Assembly (NCBI RefSeq): GCF_014773225.1
Contig: NZ_JACXAJ010000001.1
Coordinates: 558,001-622,000 of the forward strand
Length of the DNA stretch: 64,000 nucleotides
Source of the DNA: Pontibacter aquaedesilientis
GTDB lineage: Bacteria; Bacteroidota; Bacteroidia; Cytophagales; Hymenobacteraceae
Reading direction: 5' to 3'
Shown piece by piece: positions 16,722 to 26,570 of this stretch. Made by a program: the position numbers and the translations under genes. Each line of letters opens with the position of its first letter. The stretch's first letter is position 1. The notes below the pieces were generated by a model. That model was not told the origin of the DNA. It saw only the letters and a program-made list of their open reading frames with translations, and did not search any database.

Positions 16722-19301
16722 CTACTTGCTCAGCCAGATCGATTCTATTTCAAAACTGTAAGGTTTGTCATAATGTTCCGGTGCTATACCTTGACCGAGT
16801 GATACCTCGATTTTCTCAATTTGGCTTAGGCGAAAACTCCCTATACCTGCCGCTTGAAACCAGAAGGGGTGGAAGCCCGGGTATGGCCTGGGTAGCAGCA
16901 TAAACTTATCTGGCTTAAGAGCACTCAGTGGGATTGCCATCTCTTGCATGGTGTTGTGCAATGTGATGCTAGCGCCATAGGCCGTGGCCTCGGTACTTAT
17001 CAATGTGACCTTCACCTGTATTGGCTCTTTGCTGTCAGTCCTTGCTCGTAGCACCAGTTTTTGAAATTCGGCCAGTTCGGATCTGCGGCCTTCTAGCTTG
17101 TCAGCAAAATAGTGTTGCCAGCCCAGAACATGTTCGTTCATGTTCAGGTCTTTGTTGCTTAGTTTCAGAATAAGTTGGCCAGGTTTTTCGGCAGTGATCA
17201 GCTGCCGTTCATCGCTGCGCCACAGGTTAGGGTATACCATCAGGTTGCGGTCCTTGCCAGCATTGAAAATCTCAAGTGCACTGTTCTCAGCGGCCACATA
17301 CAGTTGCCATTTGTTGTCCTGGTAGTAGTCCCAGGCATGTGGGTTGCCTTTGTGGTTTCCCGGGAAGGTGATGTAATCATCCTGGCCTTTCTGCACCATG
17401 ATCCGGTAGTTTACCAATCCTGGCGTAAGGATGTCAGCGGGCACCTCAGTTTGATAGGTATAGACATCCAGCGGTTTCATCTCAATGGTTTTCCAGATAC
17501 CAGACAGGTTGTTCATCAAAAGAGTGACTTTGCCCTGAGGAGTTATATCTGTCACCAATGCCTTCAATACAAAGGGTTTGCCTGCTGATACTTCAGGTAT
17601 AGGTTCATGTGTTACGTATGGATCGGAGCTATGAGGCTGTGGTGCCACAAACTCTGAAAGCTGTAGGTGGGCCAGGCTGCCTTTGGGGTCTTTTCGCTTG
17701 CTTCCGTTTTTGGTGAGCAGGTAGGTGCCGGGCTCTATTTGGAAACTCCCGCCTTTTGACTTGGTGCTATACCTGTTGCCTTCGTTGAGCGCATCCACCG
17801 CAAAGCTTTGGCCCAGGTCGGACAGAACGATTTGCATAGCATGTGACCTCCACTGTATGCGTGTAACTTCTTTTCGGGACGAGGCTTTGGCAAAGGGATC
17901 GCTTACAGGTATGGCATCGGGCATCACCTCGAGTCGCCATACGCCGTTTTCTAGTTTATCCAGAAAATAAGCGCCAAGACCCGTGTACTGTACCAGCTGG
18001 GAAGTACCCACCCCGGCGATATGCCTCAACTTTGACGCATTGACTGGTTTTGTGCGTGTGTTGTTAGAGTAGTAGAACTCCGCAGGCGTGTTCATTTCAC
18101 TGAGTTGCTCCTGGTAGCTTAGTCTGAAAACGTCAAATACACTATCAGCCGGGTACGCGTCAAACTGCTTGAGGCGGGGAAGCTTGTGAAAAGCTTTGGA
18201 GGCGATCAGTAGGCTAATGGCTTTGGAGGGTGTATAGGCTAAGTTTACATAATGCGTCTGGTATTCGGTGTTGGCATAGGCGGTGGCCATCGGGTCGTAG
18301 GCGAACTGGGTAGCCCACTGAAAGCCTGCTTCCCGGAAACTGCGTGCCATGGCGGGGTACATAATGGGCTGGGCTATATCGCCTGCGTCGAATTCATATA
18401 CCATGCGGGCTTTGCCAGCAAATTGCGGAATAGTATCGAATGGAATTTGGTATTTATCGACATGCGGCAGGAAATTGCCCTGGAGGGTGCGATTGGCTAC
18501 AAGGCCGGTGGGGTACCACTGAAAACTGACGCCGTCAACGTTCGCTTTGGCCACGGCGTCGGCATAGGCAGGGGATTCGCTGATGTTGTAGAAAATGGGT
18601 TTGGTCCAGCCTGTTGCCCTCATCACACTGACCATGCGGTTGATATATTCCGTTGCCCGCTCTTTGGGGCCAGTATGGTGAGGTTCATTGTTCACCTCAG
18701 CCGCAATCACATCCGGGTCGTCTTGGTAAGTGAGCTTGGTATAGGGATTTACGTGCTTAAGAAACTGCTCCAAGTATCGCTCCTGCGCTTTCAAGGCTGC
18801 TTCTTCGGTCACGGCCTTCTGCTTGCCATACTTGCTTGAAAAGCTTCCTGTATCAATATCAGGTTCCGGATAGCCCGGGCCCCAAAACGCGATGGGTGTA
18901 ATCAGGATCTTGATGTTGCGCTGTTTGAGTTGATGCACCAGGTAATCAAAGAGTCGCAGGTGTTCATTTTGAAGCAGATTGCCCAGCGAGTCACTGATCT
19001 CCGTATCCCAAACGTGCACCCGGAAAGCATTGAAGCCCAGCCGGGCCATGTGGTACACATCCTGATCGATGGCTTTCTCTACATCCAAGCCAAGCGCTTT
19101 GTGAGAGCGATAGCCATAGGCAAACGGCACGGTATAGTTCACCCCAAAAAAGTTTGCCTCTGCATTGCCCTTTTGCCAACGGAGCACCCCTTGTTTGTCT
19201 ACATAGACCGGGTTAGTTTGCTGACCGAAGACAGGTATAGCCAACGAGAGAAGCGATAAAAGGGTAAATGCGCGTATGCCTGTGCGTAGAAGTGGATGCA
19301 T
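16722..19301 (-). CDS. Secreted clan GH-A (GH5-like) glycoside hydrolase
   Basis: An 859-residue exported protein with a signal peptide (LLSLLSLAIPVFGQ) and an N-terminal TIM barrel. The acid/base glutamate lies in VNNEP (about E206) and the probable nucleophile in MVYEFDAG (about E303), matching clan GH-A such as GH5. FGVNY near the start and NAFRVHVWD also fit. After about residue 440 come beta-rich accessory regions without clear identity. No T9SS sorting domain, polysaccharide-utilization genes, SusC/D pair or regulator are next to it, so the substrate (mannan, glucan or other) is unknown. Terminal identity of the C-terminal domains is also unresolved. Confidence 0.8.
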   Translation of the reverse strand: MHPLLRTGIRAFTLLSLLSLAIPVFGQQTNPVYVDKQGVLRWQKGNAEANFFGVNYTVPFAYGYRSHKALGLDVEKAIDQDVYHMARLGFNAFRVHVWDTEISDSLGNLLQNEHLRLFDYLVHQLKQRNIKILITPIAFWGPGYPEPDIDTGSFSSKYGKQKAVTEEAALKAQERYLEQFLKHVNPYTKLTYQDDPDVIAAEVNNEPHHTGPKERATEYINRMVSVMRATGWTKPIFYNISESPAYADAVAKANVDGVSFQWYPTGLVANRTLQGNFLPHVDKYQIPFDTIPQFAGKARMVYEFDAGDIAQPIMYPAMARSFREAGFQWATQFAYDPMATAYANTEYQTHYVNLAYTPSKAISLLIASKAFHKLPRLKQFDAYPADSVFDVFRLSYQEQLSEMNTPAEFYYSNNTRTKPVNASKLRHIAGVGTSQLVQYTGLGAYFLDKLENGVWRLEVMPDAIPVSDPFAKASSRKEVTRIQWRSHAMQIVLSDLGQSFAVDALNEGNRYSTKSKGGSFQIEPGTYLLTKNGSKRKDPKGSLAHLQLSEFVAPQPHSSDPYVTHEPIPEVSAGKPFVLKALVTDITPQGKVTLLMNNLSGIWKTIEMKPLDVYTYQTEVPADILTPGLVNYRIMVQKGQDDYITFPGNHKGNPHAWDYYQDNKWQLYVAAENSALEIFNAGKDRNLMVYPNLWRSDERQLITAEKPGQLILKLSNKDLNMNEHVLGWQHYFADKLEGRRSELAEFQKLVLRARTDSKEPIQVKVTLISTEATAYGASITLHNTMQEMAIPLSALKPDKFMLLPRPYPGFHPFWFQAAGIGSFRLSQIEKIEVSLGQGIAPEHYDKPYSFEIESIWLSK

Positions 19302-19370
19302 GCAGTTGGTTTTAGGGTAATTGATTTACACAATGAGCATAGTAAAGGTAGCTGTACCTTAAAGCGGGCA

Positions 19371-21275
19371 TTAGTACAGCGTATTCATAAACCCCACCCT
19401 GATCTTAGTCTGGAAGTCACTGATTACCTTGAAAATCTCTTTGAGTGTGACTTGCTCAATCTTTGTCAGTGTCTTCGGGTCAATGAAGTTATCGGGTTCT
19501 GCCTTATCATCGATAATCTGGATGGCCTGTTTTTTTAGCCGCATACCCATCAGGTAATAATAGCCCTGCAGCAATTCCTGCTGCTCTTTTTCCGTAAACA
19601 CACCCATTGCTGTAAGGGCTTGCAGTCGTTCTCCGGTGTTGGTTTTGAAAATACGGTTGCGAAGCGCGTAGGCACGCACCAGATCCACGATAGGCGTCAT
19701 GGTCTTTTTTAGGTTGAACACTTGCTGGCTGCCTTTGCTGAAGGTCTTGATGTTTTTAAAGAAGGTAAGCGGAGGTTCGTATTGCAGGGCATTCTGGGCC
19801 ATATGGTGCAAAAACCTGTGGTGGGGATTCTCCAGTTCCTCGTGCAGGAAGACCTTCAACTCATCCATAATAGCCTCCTCGCCAAACAGGTAGCGGCAAT
19901 CGAAGAAGGTGGCTACTTTCAAAACGGCCTCCGGGTCCGATTCTTCCATCCAGGTGCGGTAATTGCGTTTCCAGTGGGAGAGGGAGTGGGTCCACTTGGA
20001 GTTTTTAGCCATGAACCCCCCTTCGCAGAAACTAAAGCCAATGGTATCCAATCGCTCTGACACGGTGCTGGCGAATTGCAGGAAATACTCCCGGACCATC
20101 TCACGTTGTTCGTTTGCCTTGTCTTCGTAAATGATGGCGTTGTCCTGGTCTGTTTTGAGGGTTTGCTCTTTGCGTCCTTCGCTGCCCAGCACCATAAAAA
20201 CGAATTTAGCCGGTGGTGGTCCCATCTCTTCAATAACACCTTCAATTACGGTCACGGCAATTGTATCAGCCACGGTGGTAATCACCTGGTTGACAATCTC
20301 GGACTTAACGCCTCGGTCGAGTAACTGATAGACGATAGAAGGTACTTTCTGCCATTTCTGCCGCAGTTCCTGCACGGAGCGGGCCAGTTTAACGGATTGT
20401 ATGAACATAAACGGGGACTGTGCCAGACTGCTGAGCAGTTTGTTCCGGCTGATGAAACCGCTATACCCTTTGCTGTTGGCGATAAGCAGATAGCGTGCTC
20501 TTGTCTGGAACATCAGTAGGATAGCCTCATACACAAAAGCCTGATCGCTGATGGATATGATCGGCTGATCCATTATTTCCCGTACCGGACGGGTAACATC
20601 CACCTGCCGGGCCACCACGTTGTTGCGCAGGGTCAGGTCTGTTACGTACCCGGTTATCTGGGCATGCTGGTTTTGTATAAAAAGGCAGCTGATCTTATGC
20701 CACACCATGGTTTTGGCTGCTTCGAAGATGGGGGTATCGCCCGTACAGGCAACGATGTCTCGCGGCTCGATGGTTTCCAGCTTGCGGGAGTATAGCTGGT
20801 CTGCCGCTATGTAGTTTTCGGTAGCCGTGTTGGAGGGCCTTACGAAGTGAGCGTACTCTTCGTCGAGCATGCGTCGCCCATACTCCGCTGTAAAGAAATG
20901 AAAGAAGCCTTCGTAAGCCTGGCAAAGGGCGATGAATTCCTTTCGGTGCAAGGAGTAAACCACCGTTCCTTTTTTGGCGATGACAGTTCGGATAGAGCGT
21001 TTCCGGTTCAGCAGGATAGAAGAGCCACCGTAGCAGTAACCGCTCTTGCGGTGGTCAGGAAGCCGTTTGTTTTGTTCGCTGTCGTAAAAGAAAAGCTCGT
21101 ATTCTCCCGCCACAATAATATCGACGCTTCGCATTTTGGAGGAATCCTGCAGGTATATGATTGACTCCTTGGTGTGGTGTACCTCCTGGAGCAAATCAGA
21201 CACACCCTGCAGCACTTCATCCGGAAGCAGGTTGAAGGGTGTTACAGTTTTAAGAAACTCAAACTTTTCGTTCAT
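19371..21275 (-). CDS. Cyclic-nucleotide-binding / CBS / DUF294 nucleotidyltransferase-like protein
   Basis: A 634-residue regulatory protein with, in order, a cyclic-nucleotide-binding-like domain (about 10-130), a pair of CBS domains (about 170-295: IFEAAKTMVWHKISCLFIQN and MDQPIISISDQAFVYEAILLM), a DUF294 nucleotidyltransferase-like domain with GSEGRKEQTLKTDQDNAIIYED, and a helical DUF294 C-terminal domain. The architecture suggests adenine-nucleotide sensing and possibly nucleotidyl transfer, though the substrate is unknown. Its start overlaps the stop of the upstream exonuclease gene by 4 nt, so they are translationally coupled. This pair recurs in other bacteria, often near acetate metabolism genes, which are absent here. 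Confidence 0.85.
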   Translation of the reverse strand: MNEKFEFLKTVTPFNLLPDEVLQGVSDLLQEVHHTKESIIYLQDSSKMRSVDIIVAGEYELFFYDSEQNKRLPDHRKSGYCYGGSSILLNRKRSIRTVIAKKGTVVYSLHRKEFIALCQAYEGFFHFFTAEYGRRMLDEEYAHFVRPSNTATENYIAADQLYSRKLETIEPRDIVACTGDTPIFEAAKTMVWHKISCLFIQNQHAQITGYVTDLTLRNNVVARQVDVTRPVREIMDQPIISISDQAFVYEAILLMFQTRARYLLIANSKGYSGFISRNKLLSSLAQSPFMFIQSVKLARSVQELRQKWQKVPSIVYQLLDRGVKSEIVNQVITTVADTIAVTVIEGVIEEMGPPPAKFVFMVLGSEGRKEQTLKTDQDNAIIYEDKANEQREMVREYFLQFASTVSERLDTIGFSFCEGGFMAKNSKWTHSLSHWKRNYRTWMEESDPEAVLKVATFFDCRYLFGEEAIMDELKVFLHEELENPHHRFLHHMAQNALQYEPPLTFFKNIKTFSKGSQQVFNLKKTMTPIVDLVRAYALRNRIFKTNTGERLQALTAMGVFTEKEQQELLQGYYYLMGMRLKKQAIQIIDDKAEPDNFIDPKTLTKIEQVTLKEIFKVISDFQTKIRVGFMNTLY

Positions 21276-21991
21276 ATAACCAATGATAAGATTAAGTAAA
21301 TGAGCAGGATACCCAACAAGCCGCCGGCCATGTAGAGCAACTTGCTTTGCCTGGTTCCGGGCTTGGCTCTGAGGGCCATTTCAGGTATAGGCTGCTGCTG
21401 CAGCACGATCGTCTGCTCGTTGATATCGCCTTTGCGCCAAAGTTCGAAAAAGCACCTGGCCGTTGCGTTGGCGTCCACTGAGGCGTCATGCTCGTCCTGG
21501 AGTGGCTCCTGAAACAGGCGCATGTACAGTTCGCCCAGCCGCATGTGCCGCTGCCGTGATTCCCTAATGAAATGGGAAGTCGCCAACATGGTGCAGAAGG
21601 CCGGAAGCTCCAGCAAGGGATTGTCGAGTCCGGCCCTGTAAAAGCCCAGCCCCAGCATATGATAATCCAATTGCATGAAATGACCGACAACCAAGGGCTT
21701 GTAGTAAAGCAGATCATCATGAAGACACTGCATCACAGTGCCTCGTGCCAGTCCTTTATTTTGAAGGAAATCTTGGCTGATGCCATGAATCCGCTGCGAG
21801 ACAGGATGTATTTCGTAGTCTGATGCGGCGATGTAGAAGTTCTCAGCCTTGACCTGTTGACCGTCCCAGGTGTATACCTCCCACGCTACCTGCACGATGT
21901 GCGGCCAGTTATCAGGAGCAGAATAGGGTAGGTTCCAGTCTTTGGGCAGGCCGGAAGTTTCGGTGTCGACAAAAAGCAAGTACTCGTTCAC
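21272..21991 (-). CDS. DnaQ-like 3'-5' exonuclease with C-terminal membrane anchor
   Basis: A 239-residue DEDDh-type exonuclease: motif I FVDTETSGLP, motif II around KPLVVGHFMQLDYHMLG, and motif III HDASVDANATARCFFEL. The last 25 residues (LLYMAGGLLGILLIYLILSLVI) form a single membrane helix with only one residue after it or none, so it looks tail-anchored with the catalytic domain in the cytoplasm. That is unusual for a proofreading-type nuclease and argues against a role as DNA polymerase epsilon. It is the first gene of a two-gene operon with the DUF294 protein. Confidence 0.87.
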   Translation of the reverse strand: MNEYLLFVDTETSGLPKDWNLPYSAPDNWPHIVQVAWEVYTWDGQQVKAENFYIAASDYEIHPVSQRIHGISQDFLQNKGLARGTVMQCLHDDLLYYKPLVVGHFMQLDYHMLGLGFYRAGLDNPLLELPAFCTMLATSHFIRESRQRHMRLGELYMRLFQEPLQDEHDASVDANATARCFFELWRKGDINEQTIVLQQQPIPEMALRAKPGTRQSKLLYMAGGLLGILLIYLILSLVI

Positions 21992-22204
21992 TTTATAAAT
22001 TTACGCAATCTCTGAAAGGTACCGAACAAAAAGCCAGGTATAAATTCAGGGAGCAGGTATAGCGACCCGATTTATCCGCACTTTTGCCCGACTAATCTCT
22101 CATTTTCCTATTTTATTTTGACCGCTATACCTTAAATTTGTAGGAGGGCAGGAGGAAGCTAGCCGGCTATACCTGTTCCTTACAACCTATAGCCATTTTC
22201 CAGT

Positions 22205-23254
22205 ATGTCCCACACACCCGAAGGCATTTTAGAGCAGCTCCACAAGCGTCACTTTGCGCCTGTCTATTTTTTGCAGGGCGAGGAGCCTTATTATATCGAC
22301 CTGATTTCTGACTACATAGAGGCCAATACCCTGCAAGAGCACGAAAAAGGCTTTAACCAGGTGGTGGTGTATGGGAAGGATGTGGATGTGGCCACGGTGC
22401 TGCTGCAGGCCAAACGATTCCCGATGATGTCGGAGCGCCAGGTGGTGATCGTGAAAGAGGCGCAGAGTATTTTGGATCTGGAGAAAGAGGAGGGAATGAA
22501 GCAACTGGAAGCTTACCTGCAACACCCGCTTCCATCCACCATTCTTGTTTTTTGCCACAAGCACAAGTCCCTGGATGGACGCAAGTCACTGGGCAAAGCC
22601 ATGCAGAAGCACGCCGTGCTGCTCACCACCAAGAAGCTGTACGATAACCAGATTCCTGCCTGGATTAATAATTATGTTAAGTCGAAGGGTTTGCAGATAA
22701 GTCCGAAGGCCGTGCTGCTGCTGAGTGAGTTCATAGGTGCGGACTTGTCGCGTCAGGCAAACGAGATCGACAAGCTGCTCATTAACCTGAAGCCCGGGCA
22801 GATGATTGATGAACGGGTAGTGCAGGAGAACGTGGGCATCAGCAAGGAATATAACATCTTCGAATTGCAGTCGGCCCTGATCGCGCAGGATGCTTTGAAG
22901 GCGAACCGAATCATTCTCTACTTTGAAGCCAACCCCAAAAACAACCCGCTTATACCTAACCTCAGCCTGCTATTCTCCTTTTTTACGAAGCTGCTGTGCC
23001 TGCACCAGTCAAGCGACAAGTCGGAGTCAGGGGTAAGGAAGAACCTCGGCAACCGGGGTTTTCTGGTGAAGGAGTACATGCAGGCGCTTCGTGTTTTTCC
23101 TTTGGGCCGGGTAGCCGATATTCTACATCACATCAGAGTTGCTGACCTGCAGGTGAAAGGTATAACCGGCGGCGATATGGGCGAATCGGATATTCTCAAG
23201 GAATTGGTTTTCAAGATTCTGCATCCGGTGCCCAGAACTTTAACATTTCATTAA
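22205..23254 (+). CDS. holA: DNA polymerase III subunit delta
   Basis: Clamp-loader subunit that opens the beta sliding clamp. The 349-residue protein begins PEGILEQLHKRHFAPVYFLQGEEPYYID, typical of HolA, with the AAA+-like N-domain and a C-terminal collar domain (NPKNNPLIPNLSLLFSFFTKLLCLHQ). The upstream 213 nt contain four copies of the AGGTATA word, in both orientations. No gene is coupled to it. Confidence 0.93.
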   Translation: MSHTPEGILEQLHKRHFAPVYFLQGEEPYYIDLISDYIEANTLQEHEKGFNQVVVYGKDVDVATVLLQAKRFPMMSERQVVIVKEAQSILDLEKEEGMKQLEAYLQHPLPSTILVFCHKHKSLDGRKSLGKAMQKHAVLLTTKKLYDNQIPAWINNYVKSKGLQISPKAVLLLSEFIGADLSRQANEIDKLLINLKPGQMIDERVVQENVGISKEYNIFELQSALIAQDALKANRIILYFEANPKNNPLIPNLSLLFSFFTKLLCLHQSSDKSESGVRKNLGNRGFLVKEYMQALRVFPLGRVADILHHIRVADLQVKGITGGDMGESDILKELVFKILHPVPRTLTFH

Positions 23255-23360
23255 GATTGATTTCTCGCATTCAGTACAATATTTGCTATGGCTACCGCAT
23301 TGTATAGGGGGTACACCTAAATTTAGCCTGACGGGGTAAGAGGTTTCTTGCCTGCAGTTC

Positions 23361-23389
23361 GTTGGGCTGTCAATTTTTATTTAACTTTG
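23361..23389 (+). promoter_or_regulatory. Candidate promoter of the envelope cluster
   Basis: TAACTTTG at 23382-23389 matches the -7 consensus, and TTG at 23362-23364 is a -33 candidate at 17-nt spacing. The first gene starts at 23488. Confidence 0.4.
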
Positions 23390-23487
23390 GCTGAGGCAAC
23401 TTGCCTGCGGCGCCGAACAGCGCTGCGTGCATTAGTACCTTTGATTAAGACACACGATTGGCTCCGGTAGGGGCATAACTGATAAAT

Positions 23488-26400
23488 ATGAAGATAGCCT
23501 ATAAAGTAGCGCTTGCATCTGTACTGGCTGGTGGAAGCCATGTGGTCGCGGCGCAACACACGCAGGTTTTTACCGCAAAGGATAAGTATTACCACGAAGG
23601 AGTGGAGCTGTTCGACCGTGCCAAGTATGGTGCGGCGCAGGAAGCCTTTCGTAAGTATATCAACCTGATCGGGGATGATGCCAAGACAGCCGACGCCCAG
23701 TATTACTATGCCCTGAGCGGCTTATACCTATTGCACCCGGATGCCGAGCAGCTGATTCTCAACTTTGCACGCAAGTTCCCTGCCCACCCCAAAACGACGC
23801 TGGCTAACTACGAACTGGGCCTGTTCTATTTTGAGAACAAGGACTATAAAAAGGCGGTGGAATTGTTGGAGAAGGCGCCAATACACCTGCTGAGCATCAA
23901 GCAGCAGAAAGAGTTGGAGTTCAAGCTGGGCTATTCCTATTTTGCCAATAAAGACTTCAAGAACGCCAAAATCTGGTTTGATAAGAATAAAACAACTGGT
24001 TTCCGGGAGGAGGAGCATCGCTTTGCTTTCGCCTCCAACTACTATGCCGGCTACATTGCTTACCGCGAAGGGGACTACGCCTCTGCCAAGGCCGACCTGC
24101 TGATCGCTGAGAAGAACGAGGCTTATGCTCAGATCGTACCTTATATGATCACTGAAATCCTCTATAAGGAGCAGGATGTGTTTGAGGTGATACGCTATGG
24201 TGAAGCGGCCCTTGCCAAAAAGCCGCAGGTACAGCAGAGTGACGAAATTGCCCTGCTTGTGGGGGATGCCTACTATCAGCGCGGTGATTACAAGGCAGCG
24301 GAAAAATATTTCAGCCAGTATGCACAGGGCAAGCGCAAACTAGAGCCCGTGGTACAGTATAAAATCGCCTACACGGATTACAAGAACGGAAACTACAAAA
24401 ACGCGATCGCCAACTTTAAAGAAGTGGCGTTGAAAAAAGACGCGTTGGGACAGAATGCAGCCTACTACCTTGGGTTAAGTTACCTGCGCGAAGACAACAA
24501 GCAGTTTGCGTTAACGGCTTTTGACCAGGCCCGCAAAAGCGATCACGATAAGCAAATCACAGAAGGTGCTACCCTCAAATATGCACAGGTGAGTTACGAA
24601 CTGGGCAATTTCCGTGAAGTACTGAACTCGCTGCAGACATTCAACAAGGATTTCCCGAATTCAGAGCTGAGTGCTGAGGCAGATAACCTGCTGAGCGAAG
24701 CCTATTTCAACTCCAACAATTACCCGGAAGCCATACGCCATATAGAGAGTATGCCTACCAAGAGCTACCGCATCCTGCAGACTTACCAGCGCGTGACCTA
24801 TCACCATGGCGTAAACCTGTTCAATGAGGGTAAATTCCCGACAGCGGTATCCATGCTCGATAAGTCTTTGCAGTACCCCTATGATAAAGAGATCACGGCG
24901 GCAAGCCACTTCGTGAAAGGAGAGGCTTACTCCATGGGGCAGCGTTATGTGGATGCCATCAATAGTTATGCGGCCGTTTTCCGGAACAGCGAGGCCAGCA
25001 AGTCTGAGTATTACATGAAGTCGCGCTACGGTATAGGCTATGCTTACTACAACAGCAAGGAGTATGACAAGGCCATGCCACATTTCAAAGCCTACGTGGA
25101 TGGCACCACTCCCAAAGACCCGAACCACTACGATGCCATGATCCGACTGGCGGACCTGCATTATGTGAACAAGCAGTATAGCCAGGCATTGGGAGTTTAC
25201 GACAAAGTACTCGCTTCCAATTCAGCTGACAAAGACTACGTTTATTTCCAGAAAGGTCTGGTGCAAAGCCTGAGCGGCAACAAAGAAGGAGCGAAGCAAA
25301 ATCTTCAAACGGTTGTTAGCCAGTACCCAAGTTCCCGCTACGCCGAGGCGGCCCTATACCAGCGAGCCCTGATCGATTTTGAATCGGGCAACTACCAGCC
25401 GGCAGTGGCTGGCTTCACCAGTCTGATACAGAACAAACCGCAAAGCAAGCTGGTGCCTAACGCGTTGGAGAAACGAGGTATAGCCTATGCCAACCTGGGC
25501 AAGCATGCCGAGGCAGCACAGGATTACAAGCGTGTGCTGGACGAATTCCCGAACTCACGCTCTGCCAGCGGTTCGCTCTACAGCTTGCAGGAAGTGTTGG
25601 CGACTCAAAACCGCAGCGACGAGTTTGACGCCTATGCCGCCAAGTTCAAGGCTGCCAATCCAGAAAGCAATGCGCTGGAAAGCATTGAGTTCGAAGCGTC
25701 TAAAACATTGTACTTCAACGAGAAATACGAGCAGGCCATTGCGAAACTGGAGTCATACCTGAAGACTTATACCAAGAGTCCGTTTGCGAGCGATGCCCGT
25801 TATTTCCTGGCTGACTCATACCTGCGGGTGAATAACCTGAAAGTTGGTTTGGAGCGGATGAAAGAAGTGGTAGCCGAAAATAAAACGGATTATGTGAACC
25901 GTGCCATCCAGAAAGTGGCCGATGTGGAATTTGATCAGAAGAACTACAAGGAAGCCATCAAGTATTACAGCCGTCTGCGTGATCTGGCCAGCAACCGCCG
26001 TGAGCAGCAGACTGCCCTCATAGGCTTGATGAAGAGCCACTTCCTGACCAATGATCATACCTCTTCCAAGCGCATCGCCAACGAATTGATCAGCCAGGGC
26101 AATGCCGCCTTGCATGCTTATAACACAGCCCTGTTGTATAAGGCGAAGTCCACTTATGCCGAAGGAAACATGGAGCAGGCCTTGAAGGAGTTACGCGAGG
26201 CATCGGCGGCTGCGGCTGACGAAAACGGTGCAGAAGCGCAGTACCTGGTGGCTGAGATCCTGTTCAAGCAGAAGAAATACAAAGAGTCTGTAGACGCAGC
26301 TTACGAGTTCAACAACAAATTCTCAAGCTACGACTACTGGTTGGGTAAGTCCTTCCTGGTAATTGCCGATAACTATGCGGCCCAGAACGAAATGTTCCAG

Positions 26401-26538
26401 GCGCGTGCCACGCTCAACTCCATCATCGAAAACTCCCCGGAGGCTGAGATTGTGGCAGAGGCGAAGCAGAAACTGGCCGCTATGGGCGGTGAGAACAGTA
26501 ACCCGGCAGACACCCTGAAGGGAGCAGGAAGAAAGTAA
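23488..26538 (+). CDS. Periplasmic tetratricopeptide-repeat protein
   Basis: A 1016-residue exported protein with a signal peptide (VALASVLAGGSHVVAAQ) followed by TPR units over almost its whole length (for example YYHEGVELFDRAKYGAAQEAFRKYI, LGYSYFANKDFKNAKIWFDKN, YRLGNYKNAI-type units). TPR arrays are protein-protein scaffolds. It is the first gene of a cluster with a beta-barrel, an HU-CCDC81-SPOR protein and a TolQ/ExbD/TonB set, so a role in assembling or energising an envelope complex is likely. The exact function is unknown. Confidence 0.88.
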   Translation: MKIAYKVALASVLAGGSHVVAAQHTQVFTAKDKYYHEGVELFDRAKYGAAQEAFRKYINLIGDDAKTADAQYYYALSGLYLLHPDAEQLILNFARKFPAHPKTTLANYELGLFYFENKDYKKAVELLEKAPIHLLSIKQQKELEFKLGYSYFANKDFKNAKIWFDKNKTTGFREEEHRFAFASNYYAGYIAYREGDYASAKADLLIAEKNEAYAQIVPYMITEILYKEQDVFEVIRYGEAALAKKPQVQQSDEIALLVGDAYYQRGDYKAAEKYFSQYAQGKRKLEPVVQYKIAYTDYKNGNYKNAIANFKEVALKKDALGQNAAYYLGLSYLREDNKQFALTAFDQARKSDHDKQITEGATLKYAQVSYELGNFREVLNSLQTFNKDFPNSELSAEADNLLSEAYFNSNNYPEAIRHIESMPTKSYRILQTYQRVTYHHGVNLFNEGKFPTAVSMLDKSLQYPYDKEITAASHFVKGEAYSMGQRYVDAINSYAAVFRNSEASKSEYYMKSRYGIGYAYYNSKEYDKAMPHFKAYVDGTTPKDPNHYDAMIRLADLHYVNKQYSQALGVYDKVLASNSADKDYVYFQKGLVQSLSGNKEGAKQNLQTVVSQYPSSRYAEAALYQRALIDFESGNYQPAVAGFTSLIQNKPQSKLVPNALEKRGIAYANLGKHAEAAQDYKRVLDEFPNSRSASGSLYSLQEVLATQNRSDEFDAYAAKFKAANPESNALESIEFEASKTLYFNEKYEQAIAKLESYLKTYTKSPFASDARYFLADSYLRVNNLKVGLERMKEVVAENKTDYVNRAIQKVADVEFDQKNYKEAIKYYSRLRDLASNRREQQTALIGLMKSHFLTNDHTSSKRIANELISQGNAALHAYNTALLYKAKSTYAEGNMEQALKELREASAAAADENGAEAQYLVAEILFKQKKYKESVDAAYEFNNKFSSYDYWLGKSFLVIADNYAAQNEMFQARATLNSIIENSPEAEIVAEAKQKLAAMGGENSNPADTLKGAGRK

Positions 26539-26570
26539 TTCAACTGATTACGCTGAAGAGAAACATCATC

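Noticed and set aside
18252..18839. A 195-codon frame opposite the GH-A glycosidase
   Set aside because: Fully antisense to the catalytic barrel, with no family match or translation signal.
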